A DNA stretch of 64,000 nt from Sinomonas gamaensis (GCF_005876955.1 NZ_SSCL01000005.1:212178-276177); one strand, 5' to 3'. Counted from the stretch's first letter, positions 30,030-39,143 are shown. A program made the numbers and translations. The notes: generated by a model from the sequence alone, not told the origin.

Positions 30030-31304
30030 ATGACCGGACAGGACAAGGCGCCCGGCCACGTTGTCGTGGTCGGCGCGGGCCAGGCGGGAGTCCAGCTCGT
30101 CGACTCGCTGCGCGCCGGCGGGTACCGCGGACGGCTCACGCTCCTCTCCCGGGAGTCCGAGCGACCGTATCAGCGGCCTCCCCTCTCCAAGGACTTCGTG
30201 GTGGGCGGCCGCGACGCCGAGCCGCTGCGGCTGCGCGGCGAGTCATTCTTCGAGGACGTCGGAGTCGGTGCGCGGTGGGGAGTCTCCGCCGTCGCCATCG
30301 ACCGCTCGGGCCAGCGGGTCCGGACGAGCGCCGGCGACTGGATGACGTACGACGCGCTCGTGCTCGCCACCGGCGCCGACAGCCGCGGGCTGGGCATCCC
30401 CGGGGAGCACCTCGCCGGCGTCCACCGGCTGCGCACACTCGACGACGCCAGGGACGCTTCCGGCGGGCTCGAGTCGGCCCGCCAGGTGGTCGTGGTGGGC
30501 GCGGGCTTCATCGGCCTCGAGTTCGCTGCGGGGGCGCGGGCCAGGGGGCTCGACGTCACCGTCGTCTCGCCGACGGCGCGACCTCTGCGCCGATCCGTCA
30601 CCCCAGCCGTATCCGCGTACCTCACCGAACGCCAAGAACTCGACGGCGTGCGCTTCGAGCTCTCCGAGGGAGTCGCCGCGCTCTCAGGCGGGGACGACGA
30701 CGCGGGCCGGGTTGCCGCCGTCGTCCTGACCTCGGGCCGGACGCTGCCCGCGGACCTGGTCGTCGTCGGCGTCGGCGTCACCCCGGCCTCGGCCCTCGCG
30801 GCCGAGGCCGGTGTGGCCATCGAGGGCGACGGCGGCATTGCCGTCGACGGCTCGCTGCGCACCTCGGACTCGGCGATCTTCGCGATTGGCGACTGCGCGA
30901 GCTTCCCGAGCCTCCACGCGGGGCGCCGTATGCGGCTCGAATCGGTGCAGAACGCGACCGACCACGCACGGCATGCCGCGGCCGTCCTCCTGGGGCAGGA
31001 TCCGGGGCCCTATGCCGAGCTCCCGTGGTTCTGGAGCCATCAGGGGAAGGTCAAACTGCAGATCGCCGGCCTCTCCAGACCGGGCGTGTCGACGGTACTG
31101 CGAGGAGACCCGGCGTCGGGCAAGTTCTCGGTCTTCGCGTTCGACGACGGCGAGCTCGTGAGCGTCGAGTCCGTGAACAGCCCAGCGGATCACCTCGCGG
31201 CCCGGCGGCTGCTGGCGGCGGGGGCCGCACTGTCCCCCGACGAGGCTGCCGACCTCGCGTTCGATCTCAAGGCCTACTCGCGCGCGGCTCCGGTGCCCGC
31301 GTGA
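30030..31304 (+). CDS. FAD-dependent ferredoxin reductase
   Basis: A 424-residue oxidoreductase of the putidaredoxin reductase type. FAD-binding VVVVGAGQAGVQLVDSLRAGG is at residues ~11-31, then PYQRPPLSKDF, LVLATGAD, the NADH-binding VVVVGAGFIGLEFAAG at ~153, and IFAIGDCASFP for flavin contact. A C-terminal reductase domain with WFWSHQGKVKLQIAGL completes it. It reduces the preceding ferredoxin. Its last 31 bp overlap the end of the convergent LysR gene. Confidence 0.94.
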   Translation: MTGQDKAPGHVVVVGAGQAGVQLVDSLRAGGYRGRLTLLSRESERPYQRPPLSKDFVVGGRDAEPLRLRGESFFEDVGVGARWGVSAVAIDRSGQRVRTSAGDWMTYDALVLATGADSRGLGIPGEHLAGVHRLRTLDDARDASGGLESARQVVVVGAGFIGLEFAAGARARGLDVTVVSPTARPLRRSVTPAVSAYLTERQELDGVRFELSEGVAALSGGDDDAGRVAAVVLTSGRTLPADLVVVGVGVTPASALAAEAGVAIEGDGGIAVDGSLRTSDSAIFAIGDCASFPSLHAGRRMRLESVQNATDHARHAAAVLLGQDPGPYAELPWFWSHQGKVKLQIAGLSRPGVSTVLRGDPASGKFSVFAFDDGELVSVESVNSPADHLAARRLLAAGAALSPDEAADLAFDLKAYSRAAPVPA

Positions 31305-32203
31305 CGGTCGCCCAACGCCTCGACGGCGAAGTCCACGAGGGCCGCAGCCCGAGGCGTGAGCGTCATGTCCTCTGGCCAGATCGCCACGACGTGTGTCCGG
31401 GTGGCCGGGGGCCGCAGGGGCCGCACGGCGAGCGGGAGGCCCTCGACGCTCACGGGCGCGCTGTTCGGGCGGGACATGAGCAGGCCGTACCCCACGCCGC
31501 GGCCCACGAGGGCCTGGACGAGGATCACCTGCGGGACGCTCGCCACGACGCGGGGCCGCAGGCCTCGCGAGGCGAAGGCCTCGTGGGTGTTCATGGTGCT
31601 GGGGCTCGATTCGTACATGATGAGCGGTTCGTCGGCGAGCTCCGCGAGGTCCACGGCATCGTCCTGCGCGAGCGGATGGTCCGGGTGGAGGACCGCCTCG
31701 AGCTCGGTCGCGTAGATCTCCCGCTGGGCGTAGCCGACGGGCAGGAGCATGTCGTACACGATCGCGACGTCGAGCCGGCCGGACTCGAGGGCGGGGAGGA
31801 AGTCGTCGTGGGTCCCAACCGTGACGTCCACCGTGACACCCGGGTGACGCTGCGGGAACCGGTCGAGGATCTCGGGGATCACGCTCGTCGCAAAGCTTGC
31901 GAAGCACCCGAGGTTGACCGGGCCGCGAAGCGCCTCGCCGTGCCGGGGCGCGAGGACCAGGTCCCGGGCGCTGCGCAGGATGCCCAGGGAGCGGGAGGCG
32001 AAGTGCTGTCCCGCCGGTGTGAGCTGCAGCCCGCGCCCCTTCCTGCGCACGCACAGCTGCTCCCCCACGGCCCTCTCCAGGGCGGTGATGGCCTGGGAGA
32101 GCGCGGACTCGGAGATGTGCAGGCGCTCGGCCGCCTCACTGAGAGTCGAGACGTCCACGAGCGCCGTGAACAGCTCCAGCTGGCGGAGTGTGATGTCTGC
32201 CAT
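31274..32203 (-). CDS. LysR-family transcriptional regulator
   Basis: A 309-residue LysR regulator with N-terminal helix-turn-helix (ITLRQLELFTALVDVSTLSEAAERLHISESALSQAI) and effector domain. It is a clear relative of the LysR gene on the other side of the P450 operon (shared LRGPVxLGC, DxAxIYDMxLP, LVGRGxGYGLL segments). The ATG at 32203 has AGGGGAGA upstream. It is convergent with the reductase gene, with 31 bp of 3' overlap, and divergent from the MFS symporter, which it probably controls through the 212-bp shared gap. Confidence 0.93.
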   Translation of the reverse strand: MADITLRQLELFTALVDVSTLSEAAERLHISESALSQAITALERAVGEQLCVRRKGRGLQLTPAGQHFASRSLGILRSARDLVLAPRHGEALRGPVNLGCFASFATSVIPEILDRFPQRHPGVTVDVTVGTHDDFLPALESGRLDVAIVYDMLLPVGYAQREIYATELEAVLHPDHPLAQDDAVDLAELADEPLIMYESSPSTMNTHEAFASRGLRPRVVASVPQVILVQALVGRGVGYGLLMSRPNSAPVSVEGLPLAVRPLRPPATRTHVVAIWPEDMTLTPRAAALVDFAVEALGDRHAGTGAARE

Positions 32204-32415
32204 TCTCCCCTGCGCCCTCCGTAAGACATATAAGCGAAACTGAATTAGCTTGCCGCTTTTCTGAAGTTTACAACCGGAAGTTGGGCAGCCACGATAGTGG
32301 TATCCCTCACTTTTCAACGGCTCGCCGCGTGCTTGGCGCGGAGCGCCCATCCCCTCGCGGCCACAAGCCGTCCAGTGAGGCATCAGAGCTGATGCCGTTT
32401 CATGCAAGGACAGAG

Positions 32416-33795
32416 ATGAACAATCCCGGCGCCGCATCCGCCGCCACGACCCAGCGCCGCGTCGCGCTGGCCACCATCATCGGCACCACCATCGAGTGGT
32501 ACGACTACTTCATCTACGCCACGGGCGCAGCCCTCGTGTTCGCCGAGCTCTTCTTCAAGCCGGCGGGCGAGAACATCGCCCTCCTGCTCTCGTTCGCCAC
32601 CGTGGGCATCAGCTTCCTGTTCCGCCCCCTCGGCGCGTTCCTCGCGGGCCACTTCGGGGACCTGATCGGCCGCCGCGCCATGCTCGTCCTGACGCTCATC
32701 CTCATGGGCGGTGCGACCACCCTGATCGGCGCGCTGCCGACCTACAGCCAGATCGGCATGGGAGCCCCCATCCTCCTGCTCGTGCTCCGGATCATCCAGG
32801 GCATCTCCGCGGGTGGCGAATGGGGTGGCGCGGTCCTCATGGCCGTCGAGCACGCACCCGCGAAGCGCCGCGGGCGTGCGGGCTCGTTCCCCCAGCTCGG
32901 CGTGCCCCTCGGCATGCTCATCGCCTCGGGCGTGATGGCACTCATGACCGGCGTCATCTCCCCCGGCAAGGCGTTCCTCGAGTGGGGCTGGCGCGTGCCG
33001 TTCCTCCTGAGCGTCGTGCTGATCGTGATCGGCTTCTTCGTCCGCCGTGCGGTTGAGGAGAGCCCCGTGTTCGCCGAGCTCGCCGAACGCGGACGGCAGG
33101 TGAAGGTTCCGATCGTCCAGCTCTTCCGCAAACACTGGCACCTCGTGATCCTCGCCGCACTCGTCTTCGTGGGCAACAACGCGGCCGGCTACATGACCAC
33201 CGGCGGCTTCATCCAGGGCTACGCGACGGGCAAGCTCAAGATGGACGCCACAGCCGTGCTCGTCGCAACGACGGTCGGTGCCGCCATGTGGTTCGTGGCC
33301 ACGTGGGTCTCTGGAATCCTGGCCGACACCATAGGCCGGAAGAAGACCTATCTCATCGGCTTCGTGCTGCAGGGCCTCATGGTGTTCCCCCTGTTCTTCT
33401 TCGTCAACACGGGAACCCTGGGCGGGCTGTACGTCGGGCTGATCCTGTTCTCGATCGGTCTGGGCCTCACCTACGGCCCCCAGGCCGCCTGGTACTCGGA
33501 GATCTTCCCCGCGTCGGTCCGGTTCTCCGGCGTCTCGATCTCCTACGCGATCGGCGCGATCCTGGGCGGCGCGTTCGCCCCGACCATCGCCCAGGCCCTT
33601 CTCCAGGCCACCGGCTCGACCGCTTCGATCTCGACCTACCTGCTGATCGTCACGGTCGTATCGATCGCTGCCGTCCTCTGCCTCCGCGACCGGCGAGGCA
33701 TCCCGCTGGGCCCCGATCACGAGGCCGAGCAGGCCACCGGCGCCACGGTCTTCGGACCACAAGCGGCCCCGGCGACGGCACCTGCACAGGTCTAG
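32416..33795 (+). CDS. MFS metabolite:H+ symporter (MHS family)
   Basis: A 459-residue, twelve-helix transporter of the metabolite:H+ symporter family, which includes shikimate, alpha-ketoglutarate and proline/betaine carriers. TTIEWYDYFIY starts helix 1, GHFGDLIGRRAML is the loop 2-3 motif, RIIQGISAGGEWGGA helix 4, and SGILADTIGRKKTYLIG the loop 8-9 repeat. The ATG at 32416 has AAGGA upstream; an in-frame ATG 24 bp earlier lacks one. Next to the P450 system and a LysR gene, it is a candidate importer for the P450 substrate. Confidence 0.92.
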   Translation: MNNPGAASAATTQRRVALATIIGTTIEWYDYFIYATGAALVFAELFFKPAGENIALLLSFATVGISFLFRPLGAFLAGHFGDLIGRRAMLVLTLILMGGATTLIGALPTYSQIGMGAPILLLVLRIIQGISAGGEWGGAVLMAVEHAPAKRRGRAGSFPQLGVPLGMLIASGVMALMTGVISPGKAFLEWGWRVPFLLSVVLIVIGFFVRRAVEESPVFAELAERGRQVKVPIVQLFRKHWHLVILAALVFVGNNAAGYMTTGGFIQGYATGKLKMDATAVLVATTVGAAMWFVATWVSGILADTIGRKKTYLIGFVLQGLMVFPLFFFVNTGTLGGLYVGLILFSIGLGLTYGPQAAWYSEIFPASVRFSGVSISYAIGAILGGAFAPTIAQALLQATGSTASISTYLLIVTVVSIAAVLCLRDRRGIPLGPDHEAEQATGATVFGPQAAPATAPAQV

Positions 33796-33807
33796 CCAGC
33801 CCACAGC

Positions 33808-33851
33808 AGAGGACGACGTCGGCACCCGCGTGGGTGCCGACGTCGTCCTCT
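33808..33851 (+). terminator. Terminator after the MFS gene
   Basis: A perfect 19-bp stem (33808-33826 with 33833-33851) with a 6-nt CGCGTG loop, 13 bp past the stop codon and followed by TCTTGTGT. It is one of the strongest hairpins in the window. Confidence 0.88.
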
Positions 33852-33900
33852 CTTGTGTCACGTTGCTTAGCGCATTGTCGGCGTGCGATGCCGAGCGTAC

Positions 33901-33916
33901 TGTGATCGCCGTCACA
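33901..33916 (+). promoter_or_regulatory. Perfect CRP/GlxR-type palindrome
   Basis: TGTGATCGCCGTCACA matches the CRP-family consensus TGTGA-N6-TCACA at all ten fixed positions. It ends 19 bp before the CHRD gene ATG, so it would overlap the promoter core or start site, a position usually associated with repression. Confidence 0.65.
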
Positions 33917-33935
33917 CCCGAACAAGGAGGACGCT

Positions 33936-34379
33936 ATGGCTCTTCTCTCCGCGCGCTCGAAGGCGATTGCCGCCGCCGTCGCCGCCCTCACTCTCGCGGG
34001 CACACCCGCCGCATTGGCCAACTCGGGAGGCGTTCCCGCAATTCCGCTCAATGTTGGTCAAGAGACCACCGGATCGAACACCGGCGCCTCGGGCTTCTTC
34101 ACCTACACGATCAGCGGCAGCCAACTCTGCTTCACGCTTCAGGCCCGCAATCTCTCCGCTTCGGCCGTGGCCGCACACATCCACGTTGCGCCTCGCAATG
34201 TCGCTGGCCCGGTCGTGATTCCGCTCGCGGTGGGCTCGGGGACATCATGGACGGTCAGCGGCTGCAAGACGGTCAGTGCGGCGCTCCTGTCGGCGATCTC
34301 CACGGACCCCGGCGCCTACTATGTCAACGTCCACACGCCAACGTTCCCCGGAGGCGAGATCCGGGGCCAGCTCAAGTAA
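33936..34379 (+). CDS. Secreted CHRD-domain protein
   Basis: A 147-residue exported protein. A signal peptide of ~28 residues ends in PAALANS. The mature part is a single CHRD domain with SGFFTYTISGSQLCFTL, AHIHVAP, and the C-terminal YYVNVHTPTFPGGEIRGQL. The domain is a beta-rich fold of unknown biochemical role, often found in secreted proteins. Two cysteines could form a disulfide. AAGGAGG precedes the ATG. It is a single-gene unit between a terminator and an inverted repeat, with a CRP-type site upstream. Confidence 0.9.
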   Translation: MALLSARSKAIAAAVAALTLAGTPAALANSGGVPAIPLNVGQETTGSNTGASGFFTYTISGSQLCFTLQARNLSASAVAAHIHVAPRNVAGPVVIPLAVGSGTSWTVSGCKTVSAALLSAISTDPGAYYVNVHTPTFPGGEIRGQLK

Positions 34380-34388
34380 CTCCAAAAA

Positions 34389-34444
34389 CGACTGCTCCAC
34401 AACTGTCGTTATGGCGCCCGAAAACGACAGTTATGGAGCAGTCG
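34389..34444. repeat. 22-bp imperfect inverted repeat after the CHRD gene
   Basis: Arms at 34389-34410 and 34423-34444 match at 21 of 22 positions around a 12-nt loop. Each contains CGACTGCTCCA or its complement. It can serve as a terminator for the CHRD gene and the convergent folD. The unusually AT-richer sequence also looks like a dispersed palindromic repeat unit. Confidence 0.7.
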
Positions 34445-34468
34445 ACGCGGGTGGGCGGAGATGGGCGT

Positions 34469-35386
34469 TCAGGCGCCGGCGGCGACCCGCTCAGCGGCCT
34501 CGACGACGTTCGTCATGAGCAGGGCTACCGTCATGGGGCCCACTCCCCCGGGGTTCGGCGAGAGGTAGCCCGCGACCTGCGCGACGTCCGGGTGGACATC
34601 GCCATAGACCTTCGGCTTGCCGCCCTCGGGATCGTCCTCGCGGGTCACCCCGACGTCGAGCACGGCGGCGCCAGGCTTGACGTCCTCCGGCTTGACGATG
34701 TGCTTGACACCCGCGGCGGCCACGATCACGTCCGCCTGACGCAGATGGTCGGAGAGGTCCCGCGTTCCAGTGTGCGTGATCGTCACGGTCGCGTTGATGT
34801 CGCGGCGCGTAAGCAGGAGCGGAATCGACCGGCCGATCGTCACTCCCCGCCCGACGACGACGACGTGCTTGCCCTTGAGGTCGTAGTCGTTGCGCAGCAG
34901 GAGCTCGATGACTCCGCGAGGCGTGCAGGGCAGCGGCGTCTCAATCCGCTTGTTCACGTTCAACACGAGCCGGCCCAGATTGGTCGGGTGCAACCCGTCC
35001 GCGTCCTTGGCCGGATCGATGCGCTCGAGGATCGCGTCGGTGTCGAGGTGCTTGGGCAGCGGCAGCTGCACGATGTACCCGTGACACGTCGGATCCGCGT
35101 TGAGCTCGTCGATGAGAGCCTCGACCTGCTCCTGCGTGGCGTCAGCGGGCAGCTCCTTCTGGATCGAGTTCATCCCGATCGCGACGGACTGCTTGTGCTT
35201 CATGCCGACGTAGAGCTGCGAGGCTGGGTCCGCGCCCACGAGCACGGTCGCGATCCCGGGGGTGATGCCCTTCTCCTTGAGGGCCGCGATTCGCTCCCTC
35301 AGCTCGGCCTTGATCGCCGCCGAGGCGGCCTTTCCGTCAAGGACCACTGCCTTGCTCGAGGTGCGGGACGTCATCGAGGCGCTCAC
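34469..35386 (-). CDS. folD: Methylenetetrahydrofolate dehydrogenase/cyclohydrolase
   Basis: A ~305-residue bifunctional enzyme interconverting 5,10-methylene-, methenyl- and 10-formyl-THF. The catalytic Lys is in [27 protein letters not shown] and [13 protein letters not shown] are conserved; the NADP loop is [11 protein letters not shown] and the C terminus has the [10 protein letters not shown] signature. The GTG at 35386 overlaps glyA by 4 bp; ATG at 35374 and GTG at 35389 are alternatives. Control by the ZTP riboswitch upstream of glyA probably extends to it. Confidence 0.96.
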   Translation of the reverse strand: MSASMTSRTSSKAVVLDGKAASAAIKAELRERIAALKEKGITPGIATVLVGADPASQLYVGMKHKQSVAIGMNSIQKELPADATQEQVEALIDELNADPTCHGYIVQLPLPKHLDTDAILERIDPAKDADGLHPTNLGRLVLNVNKRIETPLPCTPRGVIELLLRNDYDLKGKHVVVVGRGVTIGRSIPLLLTRRDINATVTITHTGTRDLSDHLRQADVIVAAAGVKHIVKPEDVKPGAAVLDVGVTREDDPEGGKPKVYGDVHPDVAQVAGYLSPNPGGVGPMTVALLMTNVVEAAERVAAGA

Positions 35387-36675
35387 CACTCCTCGTGGCC
35401 CGGGTACAGCGGGAAGTCGGCCGCGAGCTTGTCGACGCGGCCGCGCAGGGCCGCAAGATCAGCGCCGCCCTTGAGCGCGGTCGCGATGATGTCCGCAACC
35501 TCTGTGAACTCGTTCGCGCCGAACCCGCGCGTCGCGAGGGCAGGGGTGCCGATGCGGAGGCCGGAGGTGACCATTGGCGGGCGGGGGTCGAACGGGACCG
35601 CGTTGCGGTTCACCGTGATGCCCACCTCGTGGAGGAGGTCCTCGGCCTGCTGGCCGTCGAGCTGGGAGTTGCGGAGGTCGACGAGCACGAGGTGCACGTC
35701 CGTGCCGCCAGTGAGCACCGAGACGCCGGCCTCGGCGACGTCCTGCTGGTTGAGGCGGTCAGCGATGATCCGCGCGCCCTCGAGGACGCGCTCCTGGCGC
35801 TCCTTGAACTCATCCGAGCCCGCGATCTTGAACGCGACGGCCTTCGCCGCAATGACGTGCATGAGCGGGCCGCCCTGCTGGCCGGGGAAGACGTTCGAGT
35901 TGAGCTTCTTGCCGAACTCCTCCTTGGCCAGGATCACGCCGGAGCGCGGGCCCGCGAGGGTCTTGTGCACGGTCGAAGTGACCACGTGCGAGTGCGGCAC
36001 CGGGCTCGGGTGCAGGCCAGCGGCGACGAGGCCGGCGAAGTGAGCCATGTCCGTCCACAGGTAGGCGCCGACCTCGTCCGCGATCGAGCGGAAGGCGGCG
36101 AAGTCCAGATGACGCGGGTACGCGGACCAACCGGCAATGATCACCTGCGGGCGCTCGGCGAGGGCCTGCTCGCGGAGCTTGTCCATGTCGACCCGGAACG
36201 TGTCCTCTTCGACCTGGTACGCCGCGACTTGGTACAGCTTGCCCGAGAAGTTGAGCTTCATCCCGTGGGTCAGGTGACCGCCGTGGGCGAGCGAGAGGCC
36301 GAGGATCTTGTCGCCCGGGTTGATGAGGGCGGAGAGCGCCGCGGCGTTCGCCTGTGCGCCGGAGTGCGGCTGAACGTTCGCGAACTCGGCACCGAAGAGC
36401 TCCTTGACGCGGCTGATCGCCAGGTTCTCGGCGATGTCCACGTACTCGCAGCCGCCGTAGTAGCGGCGGCCGGGGTAGCCCTCGGCGTACTTGTTGGTCA
36501 AGACGGAACCCTGCGCCTCCATGACGGCGCGGGGCGCGAAGTTCTCGGACGCGATCATCTCGAGCGTGCCGCGCTGGCGGCCCAGCTCCTGATCGAGGAC
36601 GGCGGCAATCTCGGGATCGACGTCCGCAAGGGGGAGGTTGCTGACGGAGGACACAGTGGGATTCGCGGTGGTCAC
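35383..36675 (-). CDS. glyA: Serine hydroxymethyltransferase
   Basis: A 430-residue PLP enzyme converting serine and THF to glycine and methylene-[50 protein letters not shown] and the PLP-lysine region [14 protein letters not shown] are diagnostic, with TPALATRGF near the end. The GTG at 36675 follows CCCAGGAGATCCC. The 5' leader of about 105 nt between start codon and aptamer belongs to a ZTP riboswitch. folD follows with a 4-bp overlap. Confidence 0.98.
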   Translation of the reverse strand: MTTANPTVSSVSNLPLADVDPEIAAVLDQELGRQRGTLEMIASENFAPRAVMEAQGSVLTNKYAEGYPGRRYYGGCEYVDIAENLAISRVKELFGAEFANVQPHSGAQANAAALSALINPGDKILGLSLAHGGHLTHGMKLNFSGKLYQVAAYQVEEDTFRVDMDKLREQALAERPQVIIAGWSAYPRHLDFAAFRSIADEVGAYLWTDMAHFAGLVAAGLHPSPVPHSHVVTSTVHKTLAGPRSGVILAKEEFGKKLNSNVFPGQQGGPLMHVIAAKAVAFKIAGSDEFKERQERVLEGARIIADRLNQQDVAEAGVSVLTGGTDVHLVLVDLRNSQLDGQQAEDLLHEVGITVNRNAVPFDPRPPMVTSGLRIGTPALATRGFGANEFTEVADIIATALKGGADLAALRGRVDKLAADFPLYPGHEEW

Positions 36676-36779
36676 GGGATCTCCTGGGTTGGGCTCGGAG
36701 TGCTACTGGTCAGGCTACCGGCCGTCATGCTGCGGCCGGAACTCTCGTGGCCGGGCGTGACGACGCGGAAGTGCTCAAC

Positions 36780-36866
36780 CGCATGGCCCAGGCGTACGAC
36801 CCGCGATGTCCCGTTCGCCGCTCCCCGGTGGTGACCCACCCAACGCCAGTCGCGGCCCGCCCAGTC
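36780..36866 (-). ncRNA. ZTP (pfl) riboswitch controlling glyA-folD
   Basis: On the minus strand the aptamer begins with GGGCCGCGACTGGCG, continues with GTGGGTCACCAC and CGGGGAGC, and closes with ACGCCTGGGC. These are the conserved blocks of the pfl RNA, known to sense ZTP/ZMP (AICAR phosphates) that build up when 10-formyl-THF is short. The expression platform lies in the ~105 nt before the glyA GTG. A CGGCC/GGCCG hairpin there and the nearby AGGAG suggest control at elongation or initiation of translation. Confidence 0.9.
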
Positions 36867-36954
36867 TACCGCGCTGGCTGCGGGAACAGTCGAGAGGCCT
36901 TCTTGGTTACGCCGATAGTTGACGTGTCAGGAAATCGATGCAGGAAGGACCCCC

Positions 36955-38031
36955 GTGGAGCGTCTCAAGACGGTGGTGATCGGAGCCGGACAGGCGGGTC
37001 TCAGCGCGGCCTATTGGCTCCAGCGCCGGGGGCTCACGCCGTCGATGGGCTTCGTGGTCCTCGACGGCAACGACGGTCCAGGCGGCGCGTGGCGTCACCG
37101 GTGGGACTCGCTCACGTTCGACGCCGCCCATGGCCTCCACCCTCTCCCCGGCCTCCCGCTCGAGGCTCCCGACCCCGCCGAGCCGAGCTCCGCCGTCGTC
37201 AGCCGCTACTACGACAAGTACGAGCGCACCTTCGAGCTGCCCATCATCCGTCCCGCGAGGGTCACCGCGGTGTCACGAACGGACGACGGCGACGCCCTCC
37301 TCGTCCGCGCGGCCGACGGCCGGTCTTGGCTCGCTGACACAGTCATCAATGCGACGGGGACTTGGGACCGCCCGCATTGGCCGCACTACCCCGGACAAGA
37401 GCTCTTCCGCGGGCGGCAGCTGCACACCCACGACTTCGTCTCGGCCGACGAGTTCCGCGGGCAGCGCCTGCTCGTGGTCGGCGGCGGCACGTCGGCGCTG
37501 CAGTTCCTCCTCCAGCTCGAGGCCGCAGGCGCGACCACGTTCTGGTCCACGCGCCGGGCGCCCGATTTCACAACGGTGCCGTTCGATGCCGACTGGGGCA
37601 TCGACGTCGAACGCCGCGTCAACGAACGCACGCGCGCCGGCCTGCCACCGCTCAGCGTTGTCGCCGCCACCGGCCTTCCGCTCACCCAGCAGTACCGCGC
37701 GGGGATCGAGGCGGGCGTGCTCGTCTCGCGCGGGCCCCTCGCGCGCCTTACCCCAGAAGGCGCCGTGCTCGCGGACGGCAGTGAGCTGGAGCTGGATGCC
37801 ATCCTGTGGGCCACCGGGTTCCGCGCCTCGCTCGGGCACCTTGCTCCCCTGAAGCTGCGCGAGACCGGCGGCGGGATCCTCATGGCCGACGACGGCGTGA
37901 GCGTCGTGCGCGAACCGCGGCTCTTCCTCGTGGGGTACGGTGCGTCGGCCTCGACTGTCGGCGCGACGCGGGCCGGACGTGCGGCCGCTCTCGCCGCCCT
38001 GCGCACCCTCAGCCCGGCACCGATAACCTAG
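36955..38031 (+). CDS. FAD-dependent monooxygenase/oxidoreductase
   Basis: A 358-residue flavoprotein of the flavin monooxygenase-like (CzcO/TrkA-type) group. The FAD site is TVVIGAGQAGLSAAYWLQRRG at residues ~5-25, then GPGGAWRHRWDSL, NATGTWDRPHWPHYPG, and a second Rossmann site LLVVGGGTSALQFLLQL near 165. AILWATGFRASLGHL is the ATG motif. The GTG at 36955 has AGGAAGGA upstream. It diverges from glyA and is 4 bp from purU. The substrate is unknown. Confidence 0.88.
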   Translation: MERLKTVVIGAGQAGLSAAYWLQRRGLTPSMGFVVLDGNDGPGGAWRHRWDSLTFDAAHGLHPLPGLPLEAPDPAEPSSAVVSRYYDKYERTFELPIIRPARVTAVSRTDDGDALLVRAADGRSWLADTVINATGTWDRPHWPHYPGQELFRGRQLHTHDFVSADEFRGQRLLVVGGGTSALQFLLQLEAAGATTFWSTRRAPDFTTVPFDADWGIDVERRVNERTRAGLPPLSVVAATGLPLTQQYRAGIEAGVLVSRGPLARLTPEGAVLADGSELELDAILWATGFRASLGHLAPLKLRETGGGILMADDGVSVVREPRLFLVGYGASASTVGATRAGRAAALAALRTLSPAPIT

Positions 38032-38035
38032 GGGC

Positions 38036-38884
38036 GTGGTACGCAACTCCTTCATCGTCACGCTCTCCTGCCCCGACCGACCCGGGATCGTGCACGCAGT
38101 CTCCGGCGCCCTGCTCGAGGCCGGCTGCAACATCTCCGAATCCCGCCAGTACGAAAGCCGGGACACCGGGACGTTCTTCATGCGCGTCTCCGTCGAGACG
38201 GACGAGCCGCGCGACGCGCTCGAGGCCGCGCTCGCTCCGGTTGCGCAAGCGTTCGACATGAAGCTCGGCCTCTACAACGAGGGCGAGCGAGTCCGCACGC
38301 TCATCATGTGCTCGAAAGACGGTCGGACCCTGAACGACCTCCTCTTCCAGCAGCGCACAGGGACCCTGCCGATCGACGTGCCCGTGATCGTCTCCAACCA
38401 CACCGACCTCGCGCCAATGGCCGAGTTCTACGGCATCCCGTTCGTGCACCTGCCCGTCACTTCGGCGACGAAGGCCGAAGCCGAAGCGAAGCTCCTGGCC
38501 CTCGTCGAGGAGTACGACGTGGAGCTCGTCGTGCTCGCCCGCTACATGCAGATCCTTTCCGACGACCTGTGCCGCGCTCTCGAGGGCCGGGCGATCAACA
38601 TCCACCACTCGTTCCTGCCGTCCTTCAAGGGCGCGAAGCCTTACCACCAGGCCCACGCGCGCGGAGTCAAGATCATCGGGGCCACCGCGCACTACGTCAC
38701 GGCCGATCTCGACGAGGGCCCCATCATCGAGCAGGAGGTCATCCGCGTGGACCACTCGAAGACCCCGGAGCAGTTCGTCCAGCTCGGCCGGGACGTCGAG
38801 GGACGCACACTCAGCCGCGCCGTGAAGTGGCACGCCGAGCACCGCGTCCTCCTCGACGGAGCCAAGACGGTCGTCTTCGACTGA
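38036..38884 (+). CDS. purU: Formyltetrahydrofolate deformylase
   Basis: A 282-residue enzyme hydrolysing 10-formyl-THF to formate and THF. Residues 1-80 are an ACT regulatory domain (SFIVTLSCPDRPGIVHAVSGAL). The catalytic formyltransferase fold follows, with VIVSNHTDL, LARYMQILSD, NIHHSFLPSFKGAKPYHQA and an active-site Asp in VTADLDEGPIIEQ. The GTG follows the monooxygenase stop by 4 bp. Together with glyA and folD across the gap it balances one-carbon folates. Confidence 0.97.
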   Translation: MVRNSFIVTLSCPDRPGIVHAVSGALLEAGCNISESRQYESRDTGTFFMRVSVETDEPRDALEAALAPVAQAFDMKLGLYNEGERVRTLIMCSKDGRTLNDLLFQQRTGTLPIDVPVIVSNHTDLAPMAEFYGIPFVHLPVTSATKAEAEAKLLALVEEYDVELVVLARYMQILSDDLCRALEGRAINIHHSFLPSFKGAKPYHQAHARGVKIIGATAHYVTADLDEGPIIEQEVIRVDHSKTPEQFVQLGRDVEGRTLSRAVKWHAEHRVLLDGAKTVVFD

Positions 38885-38908
38885 CCCGGCCCGGGGGCGG
38901 CGGTCCCC

Positions 38909-39125
38909 TCCCGTTGCGCCGTCACGTTTACAGGGTCCTCTCCTTCCTCACCAGCTTTAGCTTTCAACTGACGGCGAGTCAGCCGAATCACCGGCGGGTC
39001 GTGCCCGGACCGCCTCAAAAAGTGGTGAGAAGGGCAGCGATCGCCGATGAGATCTGCTGGCCAACGACGGGCCGAATGGATGACCTTTCGGGACCCCACC
39101 GCGCAAACCTGACGGCGCAACGGGA
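38909..39125. mobile_element. Possible 217-bp MITE with 22-bp terminal inverted repeats
   Basis: The ends at 38909-38930 and 39104-39125 are inverted copies matching at 20 of 22 positions, the outer 16 (TCCCGTTGCGCCGTCA) exactly. The 173 bp between them have no reading frame of note and contain a small CTGAC/GTCAG hairpin at 38968-38982. It fills most of the gap between the convergent purU and carbonic anhydrase genes. No clear target-site duplication is seen, so a large hairpin structure is the alternative. Confidence 0.45.
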
Positions 39126-39143
39126 ACCCGGCGCAAGGGGAGG

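Noticed and set aside
32383..33915. A 510-codon minus-strand frame across the MFS gene
   Set aside because: It is antisense to a clear twelve-helix transporter, and its Asp/Glu/His/Arg-rich product is the usual mirror of high-GC coding sequence.
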